Below, one piece after another: positions 44,080 to 56,014 of a stretch of 64,000 bases of DNA (the first letter of the stretch is position 1; every line of letters begins with the position of its first letter). This DNA comes from Maylandia zebra. Its lineage: Eukaryota; Chordata; Actinopteri; Cichliformes; Cichlidae. The position numbers and the translations under genes are program-made. Below the pieces are notes generated by a model. The model searched no databases, was not told the origin of the DNA, and saw nothing but the letters and a program-made list of their open reading frames with translations. The stretch covers positions 8,510,264-8,574,263 of the forward strand of contig NC_135169.1 of assembly GCF_041146795.1 (NCBI RefSeq), read 5' to 3'.

Positions 44080-47000
44080 ATGGACCCCCTGCAGGAGCTC
44101 CTGGACCGGGTCAAGCCCAGCACCGAGGCGGTGAGTCCCAGACTGACCCTGTTTGCCCGAACTGAGCGATAAATAACAGTCTACGTACACGCACAGCCCT
44201 GCGTACGTAGACTGTCTGCGTCATGACGTAGGCAGAGTTCAGTTCAGTTCATTTTTATTTCAAACATTTCAAACATGTGCCTTCACAATCATTACAAAAT
44301 ATCATTCCAGTATTTGTTTGAAAAGGAGTAGGCTGAAGTATTTACTTATTTGTCCCTACCCCTTCAAGTTTTATCTCTCATTCATTTAATTTTTTTTTGT
44401 CTTAAATTAAACAAACAACATATGAAACATATGAAGTAAAACAAAACATAACATACATAAATCAAAAACAAGAAATTAGCAAGCCCCACCACAGTATAGT
44501 TTCTTTCATATGAAAAATACAGAATGTGTATATTTGCAGATACACAAGTTATGGAAAAACAACAAACCAAAACAAAACAAAAAAAGAACCACAACACCAT
44601 TACCAGCTACATTACCATCCTGGGTTAACCCCGTTTTCTTCATTCTTATACTTATTTAAAATTAGGTTTTTATATTTTACTTTAAACTGTTTTATGTTTT
44701 GACTGTCTTTTATTTCTTCTGTTAGACTGTTCCATAATTTAACTCCTGCAATTGACATAGTTCTTAAAGTTGTTCTAGCACTTTGTATTTTTAAATTCCA
44801 TTTCCCTCTTAAGTTATACCCACCTTCTCTTTCTATGAACAATTTACAGATTTCTTTGGGAAGCAATTTATTTCTGACTTTATACATTATTTGCGCTGTT
44901 TTAAGCTTCACCAAGTCTTGGAATTTAATAGCTTGCATTTTGACAAAGAGTGCATTTGTATGGTCCCTGTACCCCACATTATTTATTAATCTAATGGCCC
45001 TTTTCTGTATTATAGTTATTGTTTGTGTGTTACTTTTGTATGTGTTTCCCCAGACCTCTACACAGTAGCTCATTTAAGGCAGTAGTAAAGCACAGTATAA
45101 AATGTGCAGTGCTTTCTGATCCAACATATGCTTTGCTTTCCCCAGGACGGCAATGCCCCGTGCCAATTTCCCCCGAACATAAGTAATGTGTGGCTTCCAA
45201 CAGAGCTCGTGGTCAATGATCACCCCAAGAAATTTTATTTCATTGACTCTTTCTAAATATACATTGTCAACACATATTTCTACTTCGATGTTTTTCTTTT
45301 GGTTTCCAAACAACATGAATTTGGTTTTATCTAGATTCAATGATAATTTATTTATATCAAACCACTTCTTTAATATCGTTAATTCCTGTGTGATCATCTC
45401 CAAAACCTGTGGCAATTCCCCACCTGCACACAGTATATTTGTGTCATCTGCAAATATTACAAACTTTAAAATCTCCGATACTCTGCAGATATCATTTAAG
45501 TACATAATAAACATTTTTGGACCCAGTACTGAACCTTGAGGTACTCCACAAGCTATATCCATCAAATTAGATTTATATTCATTTATTTGTACATCCATCC
45601 ATCCATCCATCTTCATCCGCTTATCCGAGGTCGGGTCGCGGGGGTAGCAGCCTAAGCAAAGAGGTCCAGACCTCCCTCTCCCCAGCCACCTCCTCCAGCT
45701 TGTCCGGGGGAATACCAAGGCGTTCCCAGGCCAGCCGAGAGATATAATCTCTCCAGCGTGTCCTGGGTCTGCCCCGGGGCCTCCTCCCGGTGGGACATGC
45801 CTGGAACACCTCGCCCAGGAGGCGCCCAGGGGGCATCCTTGCCAGATGCCCGAACCACCTCAGCTGGCTCCTTTCGATGTGGAGCAGCAGCTGCTCTACT
45901 CTAAGCCCCTCCCGGATGGCCGAACTTCTCACCCTATCTCTAAGGGAGAGGCCAGCCACCCTTCGGAGGAAGCTCATTTCCGCCGCTTGTATCCGCGATC
46001 TCGTTCTTTCGGTCACTACCCACAGCTCGTGGCCATAGGTGAGGGTAGGGACGTAGATCGACCGGTAAATTGAGAGCTTCGCTTTTACACTCAGCTCCCT
46101 CTTCACCACGACTGACCGGTGCAGCGTCCGCATTACTGCAGCCGCAGCCCCAATCCGTCTGTCGATCTCCAGCTCCCTTCTCCCATCACTCGCGAACAAG
46201 ACCCCGAGATACTTGAACTCCTCCACCTGGGGCAGGAACTCATCCCCGACCCGGAGTGGGCACTCCACCCTTTTCCGGCTGAGAACCATGGCCTCAGATT
46301 TGGAGGTGCTGATCCTCATTCCCGCTGCGTTACACTCGGCTGCGAACCGCTCCAGTGCGAGCTGGAGGCCCTCACCCGATGAAGCCAACAGAACCACATC
46401 ATCCGCAAAAATCAGAGATGAGATTCTGAGGCCACCAAAGTGAAAGCCCTCCGCCACTTGGCTGCGCCTAGAAATCCTGTCCATAAAAATTATGAACAGA
46501 ACCGGAGACAAAGGGCAGCCCTGGCGGAGCCCATCACCCACCGGGAACGAGTCCGACTTATTGCCGGCAATGCGAACCAAGCTCTTGCAACGGTTGTATA
46601 GGGATTGAATGGCCCGTAGCAATGGGCCAGACACCCCATACTCGCGCAACACCTCCCACAGGACGCCCCGAGGGACACGGTCGAATGCCTTCTCCAGGTC
46701 CACAAAACACATGTAGACTGGTTGGGCAAACTCCCATGCACCCTCAAGTATCCTCGAGAGGACAAAGAGCTGGTCCAGTGTTCCGCGACCAGGACGAAAA
46801 CCGCATTGTTCCTCCTGTATCCGAGGTTCGACTAGCGGACGAACCCTCCTCTCCAGCACCCTGGCATAGACTTTCCCGGGGAGGCTGAGGAGTGTGATCC
46901 CCCTGTAGTTGGAACACACCCTCCGGTCCCCCTTCTTGAAGATGGGGACCACCACCCCGGTCTGCCAGTCCACAGGTACTGCCCCTGATCTCCACGCAAC

Positions 47001-50000
47001 ATTGCAGAGACGTGTCAACCAAGACAGCCCTACAACGTCCAGAGCCTTCAGGAACTCGGGGCGGACCTCATCGACACCAGGGGCTCTGCCACCAAGGAGT
47101 TGTTTAACTGCCTCAGTGACCTCGCCCCCGGAAATTGGTGGGTCACACCCCTCATCCCCAGACTCTGCTTCCTCCCCGGAAGACGTGTCAGTGGGATTAA
47201 GGAGGTCCTCGAAGTATTCCTTCCACCGCCCGACAATTTTCTCAGTCGACGTCAACAGCGCTCCGCCAGCACTATACACAGTGCAGGTAGAGCACCGCTT
47301 TCCCCTCCTGAGACGCCTGACGGTTTGCCAGAATCTCTTCGAGGCAGTCCGAAAGTCTTTTTCCATGGCCTCTCCGAACTCCTCCCACACCCGAGTTTTT
47401 GCTTCAGCCACTGCCCGAGCCGCATTCCGCTTGGCCTGTCGATACCTGTCGGCTGCCTCCGGAGTCCCACAGGCTAACCAAGCCCGATAGGCCTCCTTCT
47501 TCAGCCTGGTGGCTCCCTTCACCTCTGGTGTCCACCATTTGGTTCGGGGATTACCACCACGGCAGGCACCAACCACCTTGCGGCCGCAGCTCAATGCAGC
47601 AGCTTCGGCAATGGAGACGCTGAACATGGTCCATTCGGACTCAATGTCCCCAGTCTCCCTCGGAATGCTGTTGAAGCTCTGCCGGAGGTGTGCGTTGAAG
47701 ATCTCGCGGACTGGGGCCTCTGCTAGACGTTCCCAGCACACCCTCACTACGCGTTTAGGTGCACCAGGTCTGTCCAGCGTCCTCCCCCGCCACCTGATCC
47801 AACTCACCACCAGGTGGTGATCAGTTGACAGCTCAGCCCCTCTCTTTACCCGAGTGTCCAGAACATATGGTCGCAGGTCTGGTGATACGATTACAAAATC
47901 GATCATCGACCTACGGCCTAGAGCATCCTGGTGCCACGTGCACTTATGGACACTCTTATGTTCGAACAGGGTGTTCGTTATGGCCAAACTGTGATTAGCA
48001 CAGAAGTCCAATAACAAAGCACCGCTCGGGTTCAGATCAGGGAGGCCGTTCCTCCCAATCACGCCCCTCCAGGTCTCGCTGTCGTTACCCACGTGAGCAT
48101 TGAAGTCTCCCAGCAGGACAACAGAGTCTCCAGGTGGAGCACCTTCCAGCACCCCCCCCAGGGACTCTAAGAAGGCTGGGTACTCCGAACTGCCACTCGG
48201 CGCATAAGCGCAGATGACAGTCAGGACCCGTTCCCCGACCCTAAGGCGCAGGGAACAAACCCTCTCGTCCACCGGGAAAAACCCCAACGTACCGGCAGCA
48301 AGCCGAGGGGATATAAGAATACCCACCCCAGCCCGCCGCCTCTCACCAGGGGCAACTCCAGACTGAGACAGAGTCCAGCCCCTCTCCAGGAGACTGGTTC
48401 CAGAGCCCAGACAATGCGTAGAGGTGAGCCCAACTATATCTAGCCGGTACCTCTCAACCTCACGCACCAACTCAGGCTCCTTCCCCACCAGAGAGGTGAC
48501 ATTCCATGTCCCTATTGCCAGTCTTGGCAGCCGGGGGTCGGTCCGCCAGGGCCTCCGCTCCTGGCCGCCACCCGGCTCACAATGCACCCGACCCCTATGG
48601 CGCCTCCTGCGGGTGGTGGGCCTGCGGGAGGATGGGCCCATGTCTCCTCTTCGGGCTGTGCCCGGCCGGGCCCCATGGACTAAGGCCCGGCCACCAGACG
48701 CTCGCCCTCGGGCACCCTCCCCGGGCCTGGCTCCAGGGCGGGGCCCCGGTAACCCTATCCCGGGCAGGGTAAACTGTTCCCTCGATATTCTTTTCATGGG
48801 GTATTTGTACATATTGTTGCCTATTCCCTACATAGCTTTTTAACCATTCCAAAACCACTCCCCTAAACCCGTACTTTTCCAGTTTTTTTAATAGAATTTC
48901 ATGATTCACAGTATCAAACGCCCTCTTTAGATCTAAGAAAACTCCGAGCGCATACCTCTTATTATCCATACATTCCGTTATCTTTTCCATTAAATCAGTG
49001 CCAAAGCTGTTGATCTGTTGTTTCTGAACCCATACTGACTATCTGTCATTAATTCATATTTTTCCACAAAACTGTCAAATCTTTTTATGAAGAGTTGTTC
49101 CAGTATCTTAGAGAACTGGGAGAGTATTGACACTGGTCTATAGTTTGTAAAATGATGTCTTTCACCGGTTTTGTAAATGGGAATAACTTTAGCAACTTTC
49201 ATTTTTTGTGGAAAAACTCCTTTTTGAAACGACAAGTTGAATATATATTTTAATGGTTTTACGATACCATCAATAACTGTCTTTACCGTTACCATATCAA
49301 TATCATTCCAGTCTGTACTGGTTTTGTTCTTAAGTCCTCTAACTATGTCATAAATCTCTTTCTCTTCCACTGCTCTTAAAAACATTGAGCTACTATTCCT
49401 TTCAATATTTTCACCAGTGTCCCTTTCTATTCCATCAACCTTTATTTCTTCTGCCAGTTTTGGCCCTATGTTTACGAAGAATTCATTAAAGCCAGTTACT
49501 ATCTCCTCCATGTTATTAATACTTCTTGTCCCTTCTATAAAGTACCCAGGGTAATCATTATTCCTTGATTCATTTTTGATTATTCTGTTTAATACATTCC
49601 ATATATCTCTTGTGTTATCTTTATTGTGTTCTAACCTTTTAATGTAATACTCTCTTTTACAGGATCTCATTATATTAGTTAATTTATTTTTGTAAGTTTT
49701 ATACTTCATTTCAGTTTCTATTGTTCTCTCTTTTATGAATTCTCGATATAGGGTATTCTTTTTTTTGCTGGCATTTTGTAGTCCTTTTGTCATCCATGGT
49801 CTTCCTGCATAGTTGTGTTTCCTATTGATTTCAATTACTGGGCAGTTTTTATCAAGTAATGTGTTAAATGTTCTTAAAAATCCTTCGTAAGCTTTATTAA
49901 CTTCTGTTTGTTCATATACAATATTCCAATCTTGCTTTAAAAGTTACTTTCTAAGACAATTTAAGGTCTTCTCTGTTCTTATTCTTTTGTAAATAATCTT

Positions 50001-52653
50001 ATGTCCATCGTTGTTCACTTTATAATGGCATTTATAAGATGCAAAGACTGGTAAATGGTCACTTATATCATTGATTAACAGCCCACTTTTTATCTTTCCT
50101 TCTATTATATTTGTAAATATATTATCTAATAGAGTTGCACAATGAGATGTTATTCTGGTCGGTCTTGTTATCAGTGGAAATAAACCGATGCTGTACATGG
50201 AATCAATAAATTCTTCTGTACTCTTATTATGATTTGGATTCAATAAGTCAATATTAAAGTCCCCACAAATAAACATTCTTTTCTGATTTATATTTGTAAA
50301 TAAGTCCTCCATATTATCCTTAAATATCTCAATCTTAGATCCTGGTGTTCTATATATACAACTGACAATTAGGTTTTTCCTTTTTTCCATACTTATTTCC
50401 ACTGATAAACATTCCATCACTCCATCAATAACAGTTGTCATTCTTCCCATTCTTTTGTACTTTAGGTTTTTATCAATGTAAAGTGCCACCCCACCTCCTT
50501 TCTTGTTGATCCTGTCTACATGAAGGAATTCATATCCATTTATTTTAAAGTCTTCTTCTTTTCCAGGAGTTATCCAGGTCTCCGATATGGCTATCACATT
50601 GAATGGCTGTTCAAACTGTGTTATGTAGTCTTTGATGGATTGAAAGTTTGCATATAAGCTTCGACTATTAAAGTGAACCATTGTTATACCCTGTTCTACC
50701 TTGAATTCCTTTTTAAGTTGCTCATTTGTATAATAATTGCATTCATTTGTCTTATTGTTAAAGAAATTACAATCAGGATCTATGTTGCTGTCATACATCA
50801 ATGTCTTATTTTCAATATCTATATGAGTTGTTAGTTGAAAATTGTCAGACATCTGCGTTGGTTGTGCACTTGGACGGTCCCATCATATTTAGCACTGCTT
50901 TGCATTTATCAGTTATATTTTTCTAGTTCCGTCATCTCTTTGATGACTAGAACCTTAGCCTGCTCTGGTGTTCCATTTAACTTAATGAATTTTTTACAGT
51001 CTGACGTCCAAGTTGACTGTATTTTCTTCTGTTTTCTTAATATTCTTGCTTGTCTTGCAATGTCTGCATTTTTCTTGATTAGGTGTTCATTTAAATAAAC
51101 ATTTGTACCTTTTAGCTTTCTTCCTTGCTTGAGCAGTTCTTTTTTCTGTTTTCTATTAACAAAATGAATGATAATGGCAGGAAGAGGATGGCATCCCTCA
51201 ATATTTTTACTGTCCATTTTGATACCTTTGCTTTTAAAGAAGGCCATTACCTGCTCTTCCAAAGAGCGTAGCTCTTGCTCGGGTGGCTCCCCTCTCTCTG
51301 ATGCTGCTACCCGTGCGTATGTCTGATGCTTGGTTTCCAGTCCTGTCACTATCACATCATTTACTCTTGAATATTGTTCCAGATCTGACACCCGTCCTTC
51401 CAGCATAGCAATCTTCTTGTCCTTTTCCTCGCTCTGCCTTCTTAGTTCTTTAATATCATCCATTAAATTGAGTATCAGATTTTGTTGTTTTGAAATTGTT
51501 GTTATTTCTTCAGACATAAAGTTTAGGGATTTCTTTATGTCCTCCAGTTCCTCCTCATTAACGTTGCTCCTCTTAGGCGGCATCTTAACGGCGTTAAGGC
51601 CCGCTGGTTGCGAAGCACCCTTGAGGGTTGCCGAAACCCGGCCTGTCCTGGCAATTAAGAGCAGCAGCCGATCGCTGTTTCGAGCTAATTCTATAGCAGA
51701 AATCCACACAGAAAAGAGAATATAAGGATGTGAGCCTGTTCTACATTTATTATTGTGACCTCCGACCTGCTGCTTTGTTTCTTTAGGAGTCCCTGTGGTT
51801 AAAGAACATCTTCACCTCCATCTCTGAACACCTGAGTCCTGTGGTGTGTAGCTCCGCCCCCTCGCAGACAGGTGAGTTCCTGTTTGTTTGAAACAGCTGG
51901 CTGATAAATCAGCTGTACTTTAAATCCTTAATGACGATGTCCATGTCTTTTATGAAACCAAATACTATTTAAACCATTATTTAAACAGTGAAAGCAGGGC
52001 TCACCTGCCCTCACAGGTGTCATCAGAGCAGTCCAGTGTGTAGATGTGAGTGTGGTTCAAAGGTCAGAGCCATGAAGGTGACCGACTGTCAGTGAGGAAC
52101 AGGGAGGACTAAGAGTCTGAGGATGAAGAGCAGCTGCTTCCTCAGGTGGTCCCACCTGTTGACACACCAGCTCTGGTGTCCACTTCAGGTGTTCTCAGTG
52201 GGCGGGGCTTCAGTTGTTTATGTTTGTGTTTACCCTTTAAACTTTGTTTTCCCAGGTAACCACGGTGACCTCAGCCTCTTCGATCTGAGCATGTGTGCGG
52301 TGCAGGCGATCCAGCAGCAGATGTGTGTGGCCCACAGCTTACCTGTCAGCTACAGGTAACGCCCGCTGACATCATCGCTGTCGCAGGTCACGTGACCTGG
52401 CCTTACCGCTGTCCTCCCGTCTGTCCGCAGGCTGCTGTCCGTCTCCCAGCTCGTCTCCCAGCAGCACCTGGCCTGCGTCAGCAACCTGTCCTGGAGCACC
52501 AATCAGCAGAGAGCCTGGGCCAGGGAGGCGGAGCTCGCCGTGCCGGGTCAGAGGGCGCTGCCGAGGGTCAACCTGCTGCTGATTGGCTGTCTGAGAGAAG
52601 GCCTTGACGGAGAGTACAGGCTGACGGACGCCAGCGGCAGCGTCATGTGTGAG
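44080..52653 (+). CDS. ctc1: CST complex subunit CTC1-like, N-terminal four coding exons
   Basis: Exons at 44080-44130, 51787-51871, 52256-52355 and 52431-52653 have GT..AG borders and compatible phases, giving 153 codons. The protein starts [17 protein letters not shown]. Exons 3-4 read [55 protein letters not shown] and [13 protein letters not shown]. This matches the N-terminal region of vertebrate CTC1 (conserved HLSWS..QAWA, LLLLG and the VRD..G.L.CE strand). CTC1, with STN1 and TEN1, binds single-stranded DNA and recruits polymerase-alpha/primase to telomeres. The first intron is 7656 bp because it carries nested LINEs; the other introns are short (384 and 75 bp). The next exon is expected soon after 52653, but none was found before the window end, so the gene is partial or broken. 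An in-frame upstream ATG (near 43945) is possible. Confidence 0.72.
45595..48801 (-). mobile_element. Full-length RTE-clade (Rex3-like) LINE with perfect 11-bp duplication
   Basis: Inserted in ORF2 of the older LINE. The plus-strand duplication tatttgtacat is at 45584-45594 and 48802-48812. The 3' end is a GATG repeat tail (plus strand catccatccatccatccat) preceded by tcttcatccgcttatccgag, typical of fish RTE/Rex3 elements. The 5' end is GC-rich (the ctatcccgggcagggtaaac end). The single ORF fills the element. Confidence 0.9.
45621..48797 (-). CDS. RTE-clade LINE polyprotein, intact
   Basis: Start at MKRISREQF, four bases inside the element; the five residues before it are flanking DNA. A later start, [12 protein letters not shown], is also possible. 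The protein has 1058 residues. The endonuclease spans about 95-330: [55 protein letters not shown] and [12 protein letters not shown]. At the usual Glu position it reads [12 protein letters not shown]. The reverse transcriptase spans about 540-900: [77 protein letters not shown] and [12 protein letters not shown]. The tail has [20 protein letters not shown]. The protein nicks DNA and copies its RNA at the target. No stop or frameshift is seen. Confidence 0.9.
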   Translation of the reverse strand: MKRISREQFTLPGIGLPGPRPGARPGEGARGRASGGRALVHGARPGTARRGDMGPSSRRPTTRRRRHRGRVHCEPGGGQERRPWRTDPRLPRLAIGTWNVTSLVGKEPELVREVERYRLDIVGLTSTHCLGSGTSLLERGWTLSQSGVAPGERRRAGVGILISPRLAAGTLGFFPVDERVCSLRLRVGERVLTVICAYAPSGSSEYPAFLESLGGVLEGAPPGDSVVLLGDFNAHVGNDSETWRGVIGRNGLPDLNPSGALLLDFCANHSLAITNTLFEHKSVHKCTWHQDALGRRSMIDFVIVSPDLRPYVLDTRVKRGAELSTDHHLVVSWIRWRGRTLDRPGAPKRVVRVCWERLAEAPVREIFNAHLRQSFNSIPRETGDIESEWTMFSVSIAEAAALSCGRKVVGACRGGNPRTKWWTPEVKGATRLKKEAYRAWLACGTPEAADRYRQAKRNAARAVAEAKTRVWEEFGEAMEKDFRTASKRFWQTVRRLRRGKRCSTCTVYSAGGALLTSTEKIVGRWKEYFEDLLNPTDTSSGEEAESGDEGCDPPISGGEVTEAVKQLLGGRAPGVDEVRPEFLKALDVVGLSWLTRLCNVAWRSGAVPVDWQTGVVVPIFKKGDRRVCSNYRGITLLSLPGKVYARVLERRVRPLVEPRIQEEQCGFRPGRGTLDQLFVLSRILEGAWEFAQPVYMCFVDLEKAFDRVPRGVLWEVLREYGVSGPLLRAIQSLYNRCKSLVRIAGNKSDSFPVGDGLRQGCPLSPVLFIIFMDRISRRSQVAEGFHFGGLRISSLIFADDVVLLASSGEGLQLALERFAAECNAAGMRISTSKSEAMVLSRKRVECPLRVGDEFLPQVEEFKYLGVLFASDGRRELEIDRRIGAAAAVMRTLHRSVVVKRELSVKAKLSIYRSIYVPTLTYGHELWVVTERTRSRIQAAEMSFLRRVAGLSLRDRVRSSAIREGLRVEQLLLHIERSQLRWFGHLARMPPGRLLGEVFQACPTGRRPRGRPRTRWRDYISRLAWERLGIPPDKLEEVAGEREVWTSLLRLLPPRPDLG
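50909..51583 (-). CDS. LINE ORF1 protein, coiled-coil RNA-binding type
   Basis: Start chosen at [15 protein letters not shown] (51583); the 42 residues upstream in the same frame lack such features. It is 224 residues long. A coiled coil spans about 10-75 ([40 protein letters not shown]). A basic fold follows ([60 protein letters not shown]), similar in layout to L1-type ORF1 RNA-binding domains. It would coat the LINE RNA. The frame is intact. Confidence 0.75.
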   Translation of the reverse strand: MPPKRSNVNEEELEDIKKSLNFMSEEITTISKQQNLILNLMDDIKELRRQSEEKDKKIAMLEGRVSDLEQYSRVNDVIVTGLETKHQTYARVAASERGEPPEQELRSLEEQVMAFFKSKGIKMDSKNIEGCHPLPAIIIHFVNRKQKKELLKQGRKLKGTNVYLNEHLIKKNADIARQARILRKQKKIQSTWTSDCKKFIKLNGTPEQAKVLVIKEMTELEKYN

Positions 52654-53908
52654 GTGAGTCAGAGGGGGAGGAGCCTAACCTTAACCCATGGTCCATCAGC
52701 TGGTTAGTTCTCAGGAGCTTCTTCACAGCAGCGTCACTAAACCGGATCTGGTCAGAACTGATGGTAACGAGGTCACAACAAACTGCAGGTGTTCGTGTTT
52801 CGGTTTGTTTACAGAGGTCAGACGGTGAAAGCTTCAGCCTGACCAGGAAAGAATCAGTCCTCTTTAAATCACACTTACTTTAAAATGAATTCCTCCTCAC
52901 CTTCATGTGTTTTGTATTATTGCATCTTATACTGAAAGAGTTCACCCATCGACACATTTGAATCCTGCAACATTTCACCGTGTCAGTTTGTCATGAATTG
53001 GACTATTTTAGGATTTCAGTTCATCTTTCCAATAAAGCTGGCAGCTCTGAAACAGCTGTTCTCTCTGAGGCTGTTTTGCATGTAAATAAAAGTGAAATAA
53101 TTAAATGTTCTGTGAACAGACCGTCCAGTGGAGCTCCTCAGGGCTCTGTGCTTTCACCACTTTGTTTTCTATGCTAATGAGTGTCAGAGCACGTCAGCAT
53201 CAGTCCTTCAACATGGTCACAGCCTCTGATGAAGGTGTTCAAATGTGGCTTTTAATCCAGGTTTACACTTAAACAGTCTCCATGAAACGGGCCTCTGCCC
53301 TCATTCATCCTGGAGATCACTCGTCTAAACCAACCAACATAAAGAACGTGATGTTTTCAAAGCGAACACGTACACACAGTTGTTATGGAGACGATTAAAT
53401 GTAGGAGCGATGATTTGTGAAATCCTACATGTGTGTTCTAACATGCTTTAATGATGGCACGAGCTGACAATGAATAACATAAAGTTAATAGTTAATCTGC
53501 AACAAAACTTTTTCACCGCTTCAGTTTTTGGTCTTTTCCACATACGGTTGTTGTTGTCATGGAAACAGAAACCAATCGGGCCTTGGACGGACGTCGGGAG
53601 TTCTTAACAGCAGCTCGTTGTTCATTCTGATGTTGTTTTTTAATTATATTTTATATTTAATATCATATATTGGCCTTTTTCAGCTTTATCTGAAGGGCCA
53701 CAGGTCAGACTCCAGCTGGGCCTGCCGCTCTCAGCCTCACTCTGAGGAAGCCCACAGTCTCTCACAGTGGAAACTACACCGGGGGACCCCATCCTTGGGG
53801 TGGACCCATTTTTGTTGTAGCGTGTTTTGGGGTTTAAAAGCCACAGAGACGCGGTGCTTAGAAAAAATGCATTTCAGCTGTGCTGATGCTCCTGACACGT
53901 TGGAACGT
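52654..53908 (+). other. Non-coding sequence after ctc1 exon 4, with a LINE trace
   Basis: About 53115-53175 reads RPSSGAPQGSVLSPLCF, the palm motif of a LINE reverse transcriptase, in an otherwise decayed setting. No further ctc1 exon was found. About 53690-53905 looks like part of a dispersed repeat. Confidence 0.4.
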
Positions 53909-54265
53909 TGGGTTGTGTTGCGTGGTTGAGAGGAGGCGGCAAAACACCTAGCAGGCTAGTCGGAAGAACACACACCCACGCTGGTATCGGTAATCCACGG
54001 TGGTTCTTTAATACGCCTTCTTCAACAACCATATAAAAGCCCGGCTGAACGGCTGCGGCTCAACAACATAACGCCCAGCGTTCATACAACCCAAGCGTTG
54101 CAAACAAAACAAGAAGAAAACGTAAATCCGTCCCTCGTTAAGCAGAAGCGTGCAGGCACGTGTCCTCATAATCCCAGAGAGAGAGAGCAGCGGCACAAAG
54201 TGATGACACCATCAACCCTCGACTTGGGTGTCTTAAAGGGACACCGCACCATAGTGGCTGTCACA
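53909..54265 (-). mobile_element. Solo LTR
   Basis: Read on the minus strand it starts TGTGACAGCCACTATGG and ends in CA at 53909. It has a TATA-like tttatatgg, then a ttaaag polyA-like motif. ACGT flanks both sides (53905-53908 and 54266-54269). The start phrase with ccctttaagaca is common to fish Gypsy-type LTRs. No internal region is present. Confidence 0.65.
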
Positions 54266-55449
54266 ACGTATAAGACTGGGGAAACCTGCATTCAGCTGGA
54301 CCTGAAAAACACTATGTCCAGATAAACACAATCAACTTTTGGAGAAAAATAAAAGATTCTTCATCAGACTAACAACTAAAAACATGACACTTACCTTAAC
54401 AGTATGGGCTACATCAAATATATTCAAGACCGACAACAACACTTCTCACTGCTGCTAATTTTAACAAAACTAAACAAAAAGTAGAAAAAGGCAATTCACC
54501 AAGTCTTGAAAAGTAAAACTGAAAAATAGAAACACAGAATAAAACATCCATCCAGATCTTTACCACCAACAACATAAAATCTATCTTGATTAAATGGCCT
54601 AATTCTCCAATAAATGAGCAATAATAAAGTAAGAAAAAATAAGACATTCAATTTATGGACGCTCAAATTAACAGAGCGACATTAAACGCACCTCATTGCC
54701 TGCCGTAGCGTTCTTCGCAGCTGCACTTCACCTCAAAGGTCGGTTAATACATCGGATTGAACTTAACCAAAGTCCAATTAAAGGAAAATAAATGTTTCTA
54801 ACAAATACAATGAAGAAGATTAAAATAATTCACTGTCAGTTACTGTCGCTGTGAGTTTGACGAGGTCAGCTGCTTCATTTGGTTCTGCCTAAAGTTCTCT
54901 CAGTGATCCAGTGTTTATATGATAAGATACGTGTTTAATGCAGAGAGTTGGAATTACAAGTTGGTAAGAAGCTTTTTAACAAAGGTTTGATTTAAGCTTT
55001 AAGTTCAAAGGTGAAAGAAATTTCACCTTTGATGAAGGAAGATCAAGGCTAACAAGGACATAGGTCAAAGGTCAAAATAAGGTGAGAAAATATAATAGAT
55101 ATATATAATCAATCAATAAGGTGAAAATATCAGATAAGGGTTTTTTGGTTATAAGGAATAAAGAGGTCAAAGGTCAAAACAAGAGACACTGGTAGAGACC
55201 TCAAATCATTGTTACTGAAGAAGGAGGAGTTCTTTAACAGTACGACATTGATAGAGTTTGTTTGTGTGTTTGAGAGTTCAGACTGAAAGGGAGCGCACAA
55301 TCGTGTGTGTGTCTGCAGCTGTTGTGTTGTTGCTGCATCGTTGCCTCAGGGGGAAAGTTGTGTGTGTGTTATGCAGACTAGCAGAGACTGCAGCTGTCAG
55401 CAGCCACACACACTTTCTATTCTTCAAATCAAATCACAGTGAAACATGT
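54266..55449. other. Unassigned AT-rich sequence
   Basis: No gene recognised. About 55010-55090 has an inverted aggtgaaagaaatttcacct and repeated aggtcaaaggtcaaaa phrases. Confidence 0.3.
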
Positions 55450-56014
55450 TCACTGACAGCTCAGCTTCAGCATCGTCTTCATGCTGTGACTGCAGCCGTT
55501 CAACTCTGTTTGTCTTTAACCCAAATCATCACAACATGCAAATATAATCATCAAAATGATGTGACTGGAAGGATGCAGCAGTCTGTGCTCCACCTTTCTC
55601 CTCCACACCTGCAGGTGGAGAACATGGATGCATGAATCTCTACAGAGTTCTTTGAATATTATCCGTCTCATCAGTTTTCAGTGAACAAAACTCCTCACAG
55701 AGCCAAAATAAGCAGTTTGTATCCAACATAACTCAGCTGGACTCTGATGCTCCGTATAACAGCCACACATGAGTCTGGATTCACTCAAAGCATTGAACAA
55801 ACTTTATTGGAAATGAAGCTTTTGGACATTTGTTCTCTGATATTTGCTCTTCAGCTCGAGTCTCCATCAGTGGGAACATTTCCTGATTCAACTTTTCTTC
55901 TGTTCAAATCAAACTCCATGAGAATCAAAGTGTGAATCAGAGTCCTGATGATCAGATTCTATAGAAACATGGAGACTGTAGAGGATTTACACTCAATATG
56001 TTCATTTGTTCCCT
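55450..56014 (-). other. 3' flank of TRIM copy 2, shared with copy 1
   Basis: This is the reverse complement match of 19771-20268. It presumably contains the 3' UTR. Copy 2 carries about 90 extra bases around 55590-55650. Confidence 0.7.

Larger units (their letters stand above)
44612..50852 (-). pseudogene. LINE ORF2, endonuclease plus reverse transcriptase, broken and split
   Basis: The start is [12 protein letters not shown] at 50852. The endonuclease has [27 protein letters not shown] with the metal-binding Glu, [20 protein letters not shown] and [15 protein letters not shown] breaks the frame at 49944. The reverse transcriptase then shows [19 protein letters not shown] and [15 protein letters not shown] one-base shift near 48990 follows, then [16 protein letters not shown]. 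The RTE insert lies after QQYVQI; beyond it come [28 protein letters not shown] and [12 protein letters not shown]. Another in-frame TAA is at 45074-45076. The C-terminus ends [14 protein letters not shown]. Confidence 0.83.
44231..51722 (-). mobile_element. Two-ORF LINE (jockey/CR1 group) in ctc1 intron 1, antisense
   Basis: Minus-strand order is 5' UTR, ORF1 (51583-50909), a 56-bp gap, then ORF2 (50852 to 44612) with endonuclease and reverse transcriptase. The 3' UTR ends in cctactccttttcaaacaaa and a gaactgaactgaac tail at 44231-44245. It appears full length but is inactivated by stops and a frameshift, and is split by the RTE element at 45595-48801. Boundaries are approximate; no target duplication was identified. 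Confidence 0.82.

Noticed and set aside
48798-48812. First five residues of the long RTE ORF
   Set aside because: They lie in the target duplication and flanking LINE, outside the element.
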